From: CAIWHR01 sp963836265
GTDB lineage: Bacteria > Pseudomonadota > Gammaproteobacteria > Burkholderiales > Casimicrobiaceae
Length of the DNA stretch: 64,000 nt
Assembly: GCA_963836265.1 (NCBI GenBank)
Contig: CAWIIO010000004.1
Coordinates: 186,001 to 250,000 of the forward strand
Reading direction: 5' to 3'
Part shown: positions 44,349 to 51,595 of the stretch, piece after piece
How the letters are laid out: each line of letters opens with the position of its first letter
How positions within the stretch are numbered: position 1 is the stretch's first letter
Program-made: the position numbers and the translations under genes
The notes under the pieces: model-generated
The model's input: the letters and a program-made list of their open reading frames with translations, nothing else
Database searches by the model: none
What the model was told of the DNA's origin: nothing

Positions 44349-44524
44349 GATTGGCGGATTGTGGACCGACGGATGATTGACTAAGCCGCCGGCGAGATCG
44401 TCGCAGCTACGCCGTCTACTGATAGGCAGCGTCGGTCCTCGGCATTCGCCGCGGGCATGGTTCGAAGGCGCCCTGGTCCGACGTTCCGCGTATCCGAAGC
44501 GACCTCGAACACTGGAGATTGAGC

Positions 44525-44950
44525 ATGAGCATGGCGAGCGAGTTCAAAGAGTTTGCCCTCAAGGGCAACGTGATGGACCTGGCGGTGGGTGTAATCATCG
44601 GTGCAGCATTTGGCAAAATCGTCGACTCCGCCGTGAACGACCTCATCATGCCGGTCATCGGCAGGATCGTGGGCAAGATCGACTTTAAGGATCTGTTCTT
44701 CGCGCTGTCCGACATCCCGGCTAGAGTTCCTGCGACGCTTGATGCAGTCAAGAAGGCGGGCGTGCCAGTGCTCGCCTGGGGCAATTTCCTGACGATTGCG
44801 CTCAACTTCATCATTCTCGCCTTCATCATCTTCCTGATGGTCAAGCAGATGAACCGCCTCAAGAAGGAAACGCCGGCCGTTCCTCCACCTACACCGGAGG
44901 ACATCCTGCTGTTGCGGCAAATTCGCGACAACCTGAAGCCCTCCAAGTAA
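44525..44950 (+). CDS. mscL: Large-conductance mechanosensitive channel MscL
   Basis: The 141-residue protein has the MscL N-terminal helix and first transmembrane helix (SEFKEFALKGNVMDLAVGVI, then IGAAFGKIVDSAVNDLIMPVIG), a periplasmic loop, TM2 (ALNFIILAFIIFLMVKQM) and the C-terminal bundle (EDILLLRQIRDNLK). It opens under extreme membrane tension to release solutes in hypo-osmotic shock. I chose the ATG at 44525 (GGAG 7 nt upstream); an in-frame ATG at 44531 is also possible. Finding it as island cargo is notable. Confidence 0.95.
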   Translation: MSMASEFKEFALKGNVMDLAVGVIIGAAFGKIVDSAVNDLIMPVIGRIVGKIDFKDLFFALSDIPARVPATLDAVKKAGVPVLAWGNFLTIALNFIILAFIIFLMVKQMNRLKKETPAVPPPTPEDILLLRQIRDNLKPSK

Positions 44951-45139
44951 GCCCTGACCGAATTGCGCCGATAACGGAAATTGCCTGGCTTTGGGTGAAG
45001 CGCAAAGTTTTGACCGCTCTGGGGTCGTCGCGGTCGAGGCAAGCGGAGGCGAGTACATGCTGGATTTGGGAGCGGCACAGCCGTTCGTGCTTGCTCGCCG
45101 CAAATTGCCTTGCGTAGTCAACTTTGACTGGGAGCAGAT

Positions 45140-45643
45140 ATGGGACTGATGGATTTTGTGAAGGAAGCCGGGGAGAAGCTGTTTGGGCGCGGGCAGGCGC
45201 AAGCGGCCATGACCGAGGCCAAGGCCGATCCGAACAACGACTCGAAGATTCAGGCGGCGAACGCTGCGGCCGGCGATGCCATCATTGACTACATCAAGTC
45301 GCAGAACCTGTCGGCGACCGGATTAACCGTTACGTTCGATAGTGCGACTTCCACGGTGTCGGTGTTCGGCGTCGCACCCGACCAGGCAACCAAGGAAAAG
45401 ATCGCTCTGTGCTGCGGCAACGTCGCGGGGGTAGCGAAGGTCAACAATATGATGTCTGTGGACCAGAGCGCACCCGAGGCAACGTATTACACGGTCGTCT
45501 CCGGCGACACGCTGTCGAAGATTTCCAAGGTCAACTATGGCGACGCCAACAAATACATGGTGATTTTCGAAGCCAACAAACCGATGCTATCCGATCCAAA
45601 CAAGATCTACCCGGGGCAGGTGCTGCGCATCCCGCCAATCTAA
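45140..45643 (+). CDS. kbp: BON-LysM protein similar to Kbp (YgaU)
   Basis: The 167-residue protein has MGLMDFVKEAGEKLFG at the N-terminus, a BON domain (about 50-105, LTVTFDSATSTVSVFGVAP) and a C-terminal LysM domain (TYYTVVSGDTLSKISKVNYG to YPGQVLRIPPI, about 113-165). The same domain order and the ANKPMLSDPNKIYPGQVLRI stretch match E. coli Kbp, a cytoplasmic K+-binding protein induced by osmotic stress. No signal peptide. Its position after mscL fits an osmotic role. Confidence 0.88.
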   Translation: MGLMDFVKEAGEKLFGRGQAQAAMTEAKADPNNDSKIQAANAAAGDAIIDYIKSQNLSATGLTVTFDSATSTVSVFGVAPDQATKEKIALCCGNVAGVAKVNNMMSVDQSAPEATYYTVVSGDTLSKISKVNYGDANKYMVIFEANKPMLSDPNKIYPGQVLRIPPI

Positions 45644-45688
45644 AGCAATCCTCGCGCAATCAGTCCGTCAACATTCTGGAGAAACCAA

Positions 45689-46351
45689 ATGAGAGTAATC
45701 CTTGCATCGGCCGTGGTTGGCCTTGCACTGACAGTTTCCGCCGCTAGCAACGCTCAAGCCCCCGCCGGTTCGACCGGTGAATGCAAGGACGGCACATACA
45801 CGACCGCAGAATCGAAGCGCGGCGCGTGCGCCGCTCACGGTGGCGTCAAGGATTGGTATGACACCTCGGCGGCCGCCAAGTCCAGTTCTGCGCCATCTGC
45901 GCCCGCCGCCGCAAAGGCTACTGCGCCCGCGATGGCTGCCGCTGCCCCAGCGCCCGCGGGGTCGACCGGGCAGTGTAAAGATGGAACGTATACGACCACA
46001 GAGACCAAGAAGGGTGCGTGCGGCGGTCACGGCGGCGTCAAGGACTGGTATGGGAACCCGATCCCCGCGAAGGCGAGCGCGGCACCAGCGGCGCCGGCCG
46101 CGGCAAAGGCTTCTGCCGCCCCCACGGCTCCCGCAGCGCCCGCGCCGGTCGCCAAGACTTCAACTGCACCGATGGCAGCTGCGCCTGCGGCGGGCGGCGG
46201 ACCCGGCCAAGTGTGGGTCAACACCAACAGCAAGGTCTATCACTGTCCTGGCGACAAGTACTACGGCAAGACCAAGGCGGGCGAGTACATGACGGAATCC
46301 GCAGCCAAGGCCGCAGGCAATCACGCCGACCACGGCAAAGCCTGCAGCTGA
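45689..46351 (+). CDS. Exported DUF3761 repeat protein
   Basis: The 220-residue protein has a signal peptide (ILASAVVGLALTVSAASNAQ). Two DUF3761-like modules follow (GSTGECKDGTYTTAESKRGA with CAAHGGVKDWY, and the near copy GSTGQCKDGTYTTTETKKGA with CGGHGGVKDWYG), separated by Ala/Pro linkers. The C-terminal module VWVNTNSKVYHCPGDKYYGK with GEYMTESAAKAAG is found at the end of similar small exported proteins. Conserved Cys/His pairs hint at disulfides or metal binding. Function unknown. Last cargo gene before RIT2; the 213 bp after it show no gene. Confidence 0.8.
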   Translation: MRVILASAVVGLALTVSAASNAQAPAGSTGECKDGTYTTAESKRGACAAHGGVKDWYDTSAAAKSSSAPSAPAAAKATAPAMAAAAPAPAGSTGQCKDGTYTTTETKKGACGGHGGVKDWYGNPIPAKASAAPAAPAAAKASAAPTAPAAPAPVAKTSTAPMAAAPAAGGGPGQVWVNTNSKVYHCPGDKYYGKTKAGEYMTESAAKAAGNHADHGKACS

Positions 46352-46564
46352 GGAAGGCAGGCCGTGGCAAGTAAGAGATTCAGCGGTATCGAACGGCGGA
46401 CCCCCGGCATTTGTTTACCTTCATACACAACACCAATGTGCGGACGCCTGCTTCGCGGCACGATTTGGCTTCCGCCATGCTTTGTATCCCGCCACCGGCC
46501 TACCCCACGCGCCGAACGTCCACATCCTAGATTTCGAGCGTCCGCTCTCGGCAGTCCTGAACTT

Positions 46565-46594
46565 CCCCTATGCTCACCTCGAAACTATGCGCAC
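46565..46594 (+). repeat. RIT2 left terminal inverted repeat
   Basis: CCCCTATGCTCACCT, C, GAAACTATGC, G, CAC; it matches the inverse of 49994-50023 with two mismatches. An inner inverted arm (GTGAGCATAGTTTTA) ends near 46666, 102 bp from the outer edge. Confidence 0.85.
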
Positions 46595-46664
46595 TCGCGG
46601 CTGAGGAAGCGGCGCCGGCCTCTCGGAGGTGATCGGTTGGGGCCGGCGCATGGTGAGCATAGTT

Positions 46665-47678
46665 TTACAGGGCCTGCAGGAATTGCATGAGGGCGTCGGG
46701 AGCACGGAAACGCCGCAGCTTCGTGTCGGGGGCCTCGAGCCGGGCCAGGGCCTTTTCCTTCATCGCCAGATTCGCCTCAACGTAGCGATGAGTCGTCGTC
46801 GTGCTTTCATGGCCGAGCCAGAGCGCGATCACGTGGAAGGGGACGCCGGACTGCAATAAGTGCATCGCGGTCGTGTGCCGAAGCAGATGCGGCGATATTC
46901 GCTTCTTCCTCAGATCCGGAAGCTGGGTCAGCGCTCGCTCGACAGCCAACTCCAGGCGCCGTGCTACGTTCGATCTGGTCATCGGCGTGCCATTGCGGTT
47001 CGGCAGGAGAGCGGCCTCGCCGCACAGTTGCGGATTTTGACGCAGCCAGGCGCGCAGCTCCTGCACCGTCGCTTTCCACAGAGGAATCGACCGCTGTTTG
47101 CGTCCTTTGCCGTGCAGATGCACGCAGGCGGCGCGATCGAGAACCACGTCGGCCACGCGCACGCCGATGATCTCGGAGACGCGCGCACCGGTGTTGTAGA
47201 GCATCGCCAGCAGCAGGTGGTCGCGCTGCGAGGTCCAGCTCGAACCGGGCTGGCCCAGTACGGTCATCATCTCCTCGCGCGTGAGGAAGCCCAGCATCGG
47301 TCGCTCGAAGCGTTTCATCGGCACGGCCAGCGCCTGCTCAACGGCGTGCAACGAGGCTATGTCGCGGCGACCGGCGTACTTCAGGAACGTGCGTAGGCGG
47401 TCAGCCGCAGGTTGCGACTGCGTACCGCGTTATGCCGTGCGTGCTCCAGGTGGTCAAGGAACGCGAGGATCAGCTCGGGCGTAATGTGGGATAGCCGCAA
47501 CGCGGTGGGCGCCACCTGCAACCGGTGCGCCGGCGAAGTCCAGGAACAGCTTCAGGGCGTCGCGGTAGCAGGCGACAGTGCGCGGGCTTACCGCCCGCTG
47601 TGCAACGAGGTACTCGGTAAAGAACTGCTGAACGAGCGCAGCGAACGATGGTGGCTGGGAGGTGGTTGCGTTACGCAT
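46665..47678 (-). pseudogene. ritC: RIT2 recombinase C, frameshifted
   Basis: The N-terminus (MRNATTSQPPSFAALVQQFF, AVSPRTVACYRDALKLFLDF) is in one frame. After a shift near 47,530 the sequence APTALRLSHITPELILAFLD continues in another, and a one-base deletion near 47,393 (LTAY to RTFLKYAG) returns to the frame of the C-terminal domain. That domain keeps NTGARVSEIIGV, SPHLLRHTTAMHLL, LGHESTTTTHRY and a normal end. Two indels break an otherwise complete gene of about 330 codons. Confidence 0.85.
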
Positions 47679-48634
47679 TGTTGGCCTCCGGTTCGTCTGG
47701 TGCGACTCGAAAGCGCTTGGCGGCCAGCTCCATGAGCTCTGGCACCGCTGACAGATACCAATAGGTATTGGTCACCATCGCATGGCCGACATAGGTCGAT
47801 AGGCCGAGCATCGCCTGATCGATGTCGATGCCGTCGGCATGCCAGGCGAGCATCCGTCTCACCACGAACGTGTGCCTCAAGTCGTGAACGCGAGGCGCGT
47901 GGTGCGTTCCCCGATTCGGCCAGCCGAGCTGCGCGCGCAACTGGCTGAACACCCGATCGACCTGGCGTGTGCTGAGCATTTGTCCTCGGCGCCGACCGCG
48001 CCAGCCGACGAAGAACGGCGTGTCATCGGTCACTTCGATCTGCGGATCGCGCAGGCGGCGGTATCTGCGCAGAGCCTGGGTTGTGCTCGGGTGCATCGGC
48101 ACCTGGCGCGATTTGGCGAACTTGGTTCGCCGCACGGTGAGGACGCCGTTCTTCAGGTCGACATCGCTGTCGAGCAAGCCGTACTGCTTCGGAGACGCGA
48201 AGCCCCGTCGAGGCGAGCAACCCGAACAGCGCCTCGTAGGTGGCGCCGCGCAGGCCGCAGGGACCGATCTGACGTGCTGCAGCCAGCAGGTCGGCGATTT
48301 CCTGCTCGCTATAGATGTGCGGCGCTGTGCGCCCACCGATGCGGCCGAACACGGCATCGTTGGGAACCTCGGTGCGAGGCTCGAACTGCTGCAGCCAGCG
48401 CAGGAAGGGGCGTAACAGCTTCAGTCGGCGCGCCCAGGTGCGCGGGTCGCTGCTTCCCGGCCGGTCACGGTGCGCCCACTCGGCCATCAGTTCGACCGTC
48501 AGGGGTGTTTGCTCCCCGGCGTACGAGGCAAAGCTCTGCAGCGCGTATTCCATGCTCCGCAGCGCGAAACCTAGGCGGCGCCGCTCGCGCAGGTACTGTC
48601 GGACCCGTGCACGTAGATTCAGGGACTGGCTCAT
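47671..48634 (-). pseudogene. ritB: RIT2 recombinase B, frameshifted
   Basis: It starts MSQSLNLRARVRQYLRERRR and reads well to STGLRVSEAVRLA near 48,190. It then shifts frame to LLDSDVDLKNGVLTVRRTKF and continues to VHDLRHTFVVRRML, LSTYVGHAMVTNTYWYLSAV and the stop. One indel thus separates the catalytic Arg from the His-x-x-Arg and Tyr motifs. The stop overlaps the ritC start and the ATG overlaps the ritA stop, preserving the trio layout. Confidence 0.85.
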
Positions 48635-49878
48635 GCGCTCCTCCCTGGCCAAGGCAGCGCCACCGAGCGCAGGTTCCGGCCGTCGAGCTTGGCGTAGACC
48701 AGCGTGGTGTTGAGCGAACGGTGCCGCAGCACGTCGGCGACTTCCTTCAGCGAGCTGCCGCCGTCGAGCAGCCGGCGCGCGATGGTGTGGCGCAGTAGGT
48801 GCGATCGGGTGTAGGGCAAGGCCGGCACGCTGATAGGCCAGCCGAATGATCTTGCGCACGCCGTCGGGTCCGATCGGTTCGTCTTGCGGCGCCGCGCGTC
48901 GTACGAACAGTCCGCGGTGGCGGCTCTTGGGGCGCTCGTACTGCAGGTAGGCAACGATGGCTCGCCCGGTCGGCTCCGGCAGGGGTAACAGTTGCTCGCG
49001 CCGGCCCTTGGTCTTGCGCAGCGCTCACGACGCCGTCGCGCCAATTGATGTCGTCCAGGCTGAGCGCGGCGATCTCGCCGCTGCGAAGGCCCAGATCCAC
49101 GGCGCACCGCACGATCGCGGCGGTGCGGCGCATGGTCGGGCTCGGGCTATCCAGCGACTGCAGCAGCCGTCGAACCTCCTCATCCGTAAGCGTCTGCGGC
49201 AACGACGCCTGCTGCCAGTTCGCCGGATAGGACAGGACACCGATCAGGTGGTAGACCGTGTCGCCGCACGATGCGCGGTAACGGAAATAGCCGCGCAGCG
49301 CCGAAACCACGGCACCCATGCTCGCCGGCGCATGGCATCGTTCGGTCAGGCGCACGAAGCAAGATCGCACGTGCTCGGGCTTGATCGCCGGGATCACGAC
49401 CGGGCGATCGCGGAACCGCCAACGAAGGAACTCCCGCACGATGCGCAACATCGCGCGCCGCGTCCTTGGCGCTAATCCGCGCACGTGCTCCATGTGTTCG
49501 TCGAAGCGGTGCAGTTCTTCGTCGACGGGCGTTGCACCCACCGGCCGCGCCGCGGTGATGCCGAGCGTGCGCAGCACCACGAGCAAATGGCCGATCGCCG
49601 CATGCGCCTCGCGCCGATCCGTGCGGTCGGCCACCGCACGGCAGCGCGCAGATGCTCGTCGCCGAAACGGGCGACAGCAACCTCGTCTATGTTAGCCAGG
49701 TCGAGCCGTTCCTTCTGTGCCCACCGAGGAAATGACCGGCGCAGTTGGCGTAGCTGTGGACGGTGTGCCCCGCATGTCGCCGCTCGATGAGGTACCGCCT
49801 GAGCGCCTCGATGTAGGGCGCGTGCTGCACGTCGCCGGCAGCACCGGGCAGGCGTTCGATACGCGTTGTCGTATCCAT
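48631..49878 (-). pseudogene. ritA: RIT2 recombinase A, multiply frameshifted
   Basis: Fragments in order are MDTTTRIERLPGAAGDV with YIEALRRYLIERRHAGHTVH, then RTLGITAARPVGATPVDEEL to LDLGLRSGEIAALSLDDINW, then RGLFVRRAA and VRKIIRLAYQRAGL, then SHLLRHTIARRLLDGGSSLK and LRHRSLNTTLVYAKLDGRNL. They fall in at least three frames, so about four indels are needed to rebuild one protein. All catalytic motifs are recognisable, so decay is by small indels rather than deletion. Confidence 0.82.
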
Positions 49879-49993
49879 CGTGGTCTCCTTGAGATAGGAG
49901 CCACGAGGATGCGGGGAATGGCGAAACTATGCGGACTTCAGCGCACTCCCACCCACCTTACTCCGACCGAGGCCGCGCCATTCCCTTCAAAAC

Positions 49994-50023
49994 GTGAGCA
50001 TAGTTTCAAGGTGAGCATAGGGG
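49994..50023 (-). repeat. RIT2 right terminal inverted repeat
   Basis: Inverse copy of 46565-46594. The inner arm (CGAAACTATGCGGAC) begins at 49922, giving a 102-bp end module that mirrors the left end. Confidence 0.85.
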
Positions 50024-50297
50024 TCGCGTCCCGCCGTTGATCAGGCGTTCGTCCTCGCGACGTTCAACGGTAGAGTCAGAATCGCCGACGCGATATCGCG
50101 ACCGTTGAGACGCCTCGACAACGATGCAAGATCGCCTCATCAGCCGGAGGCCTCGGGTTTGCGTTCGCGATCTCGAGCGTAGCTAATTCGTAACTTTTCT
50201 TGCCTTCGTGCGGCTGGCTCTAGGCTATGTAGCGCTGCTCTTGAAACTTGGCGTGTGTGGCAAGAGTCTGATTTGAAATGTGATCCCAACTGAGCGC

Positions 50298-50347
50298 CGG
50301 ACTGTTAATCCGCAGGTCCCAGGTTCGAGCCCTGGTCGGGGAGCCAA
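50298..50347 (+). repeat. Attachment-site direct repeat, distal end of island
   Basis: A perfect 50-bp copy of 33975-34024, covering the tRNA-Asn anticodon stem to just past CCA, without the 5' half of the tRNA. It cannot form a tRNA by itself. Beyond it, TTCAAAGGGTTAG loosely resembles the sequence after the first copy. Confidence 0.92.
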
Positions 50348-50457
50348 TATTCAAAGGGTTAGGCTCGTTCGAGCACTCGACTTGGGTAATATTCTCGGTA
50401 ATATTTTTTTCCCGCACCTCACGCCAAGTCAGCATCAATCAAGAAGATACAAAGCAA

Positions 50458-50485
50458 AGAGCGGCGGACTCTTGATCCGTAGGTT
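50458..50485 (+). other. tRNA-Lys-like anticodon-arm fragment
   Basis: AGAGCGGCGGACTCTTGATC then CGTAGGTT folds as a 5-bp anticodon arm (GCGGA/TCCGT) with loop CTCTTGA, anticodon CTT (Lys). No acceptor or T arm follows, so it is not a tRNA gene. It could be the scar of an older integration into a tRNA-Lys gene. Confidence 0.4.
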
Positions 50486-50639
50486 GCGTACACCTTGCGA
50501 AGTGATGCGGAGTCATGCGGTGCACGCGCTTGGGACCATCAGCGGTGTAATCGAGATTCTCGCAGCATAGTCATTTTTCGGGCGACGAGCAGGCGATCAC
50601 ATTCGCGATTCGTCATCTCTAAAATGGCGACCGGATAGA

Positions 50640-51190
50640 TTTCATCTCTCGTTTTCGATCTCATGTTCGACGTTCCGCAGCGCCGTGGCGGAGAACCGCC
50701 GACGATCGGTCCGAGATCGGCCAGTTCCAGCCACAGGCCACCGGCAGCTTCCTGGCATCTCACACGGCCATGCTGGTCTCCAGAGGGCGGGCAGCCGGAA
50801 GTAGCTCCCACGGGTAGCCGTGCCCAGCCCATGCGGCCCCGACGGCCCTGGGCGGTCTCGGTGCTGGCGGCTGCGACCTAAGCCGCCTCGTCCGGCGGCG
50901 CCGGCCCCATCGGTACCCCCCAGCGCCCGCAGCTTTGCGATCGGTGCCAGCACGCCATGGTCGGATCAGGTGCAGCCCCGGCCGCGGGACCAACGCTGCC
51001 AGTCGCTGCATGAACTCATGACCAGGTGCGTGGTGCCGTCGCGCCACGGCGTCTTGAGCTTCAACTCTACTCGTCCGGCAGCGTTGAGCTGTACCCGCGG
51101 CGCGTTGGCACAGGCCGAGTTGCCGATGACCAGGGTGACCCGCGCCGCATGTGCTTGCCCCAACAGGCCCATGACGCCTCGACGCGGCTG
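50640..51190 (-). pseudogene. Degraded IS91-like (Y2) transposase remnant
   Basis: Minus-strand fragments in different frames read LNAAGRVELKLKTPWRDGTTH, split here as LNAAGRVELKLK and TPWRDGTTHLVM, then FMQRLAALVPRPGLHLIR, then GVLAPIAKLRAL-like VLAPIAKLRALGGTDG. These follow the order of the C-terminal part of IS91/IS801-type transposases (LKTxxxDGTTH, LAALVPxPRxHLxRYHGV, APxxKxRAxVV). Frame changes and missing catalytic part show it is inactive. Confidence 0.6.
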
Positions 51191-51345
51191 TCGAACGCGT
51201 ACGCACGAAGCTCATCGAGGCGCTTGAACAGGAGCAGGCTGCTAAACGCACGCGCCTCCCCGAAGGCTGGCGAGACCAGGTATTGCCGCAAACCGTGACG
51301 ACGGCGAAGGGGCAATTGCTGCCGAAGCCGGTGACCGAAGGCTAA
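51175..51345 (+). pseudogene. Protein-like ORF fragment of unknown origin
   Basis: The frame reads RLDAAVERVRTKLIEALEQE then QAAKRTRLPEGWRDQVLPQT and a normal stop. Its composition (Glu/Gln/Leu heptads, an RLPEGWRDQVLP turn) looks like the C-terminus of a real protein, but upstream the frame is closed by stops. I cannot name the family. Confidence 0.3.
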
Positions 51346-51352
51346 GCGCGGT

Positions 51353-51583
51353 CTATCGGAAGGCCGCACGCAACAGCGCCGCGAACAGCACGACGAGAAG
51401 CGCCGCCACCATCAAGCCGGCGATCAGATACCCCAGCAGCAGCGCGACCACGATGACGATGGCCGCGACGAGCGTGAGCAGCGCGGCCAGAACGGCCGCA
51501 CCGAGCCGTCCCAACGCAAAACGGCGCTGCGTCGGCGCCTGGCCCGAACGCTTCGAGGAGATCACGATCTGAAAGCGGCCCAT
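51353..51583 (-). CDS. Small membrane protein at the end of the giant-gene operon
   Basis: The 76-residue protein has a basic N-terminus (MGRFQIVISSKRSGQAPTQR) and then an almost continuous hydrophobic stretch of about 50 residues (LGAAVLAALLTLVAAIVIVV, LLLGYLIAGLMVAALLVVLF), likely two membrane helices. It starts 12 bp after the upstream gene's stop, with AAGGGC before the ATG, so it is probably the last gene of the operon. No family recognised. Confidence 0.55.
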   Translation of the reverse strand: MGRFQIVISSKRSGQAPTQRRFALGRLGAAVLAALLTLVAAIVIVVALLLGYLIAGLMVAALLVVLFAALLRAAFR

Positions 51584-51595
51584 GTCGCAAGCCCT

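Larger units (their letters stand above)
46565..50023 (-). mobile_element. RIT element 2, decayed
   Basis: The 3.46-kb element has three minus-strand tyrosine recombinase genes in the A-B-C order and 30-bp terminal inverted repeats (two mismatches). Each recombinase is broken by one or more frameshifts. The sequence is clearly a different RIT lineage from RIT1, so this is not a local duplication. It marks the right side of the cargo cluster. Confidence 0.82.
33975..50347. mobile_element. 16.3-kb tRNA-Asn genomic island
   Basis: The island is bounded by perfect 50-bp direct repeats of the tRNA-Asn 3' half. Beside the intact tRNA is a tyrosine integrase with an overlapping HTH/excisionase-like gene. 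Inside are an intact RIT element, a second integrase gene, about 1.5 kb of low coding content, eight plus-strand cargo genes that look stress-related, and a decayed RIT element. I see no replication, conjugation or capsid genes, so it is either a minimal integrative island or one mobilised by helper functions. Excision would remove 16,323 bp and leave tRNA-Asn intact. Confidence 0.88.

Noticed and set aside
50298..50347. Second tRNA-Asn gene
   Set aside because: Only the 3' half is present; the D arm and 5' acceptor strand are missing, so it is the attachment repeat.
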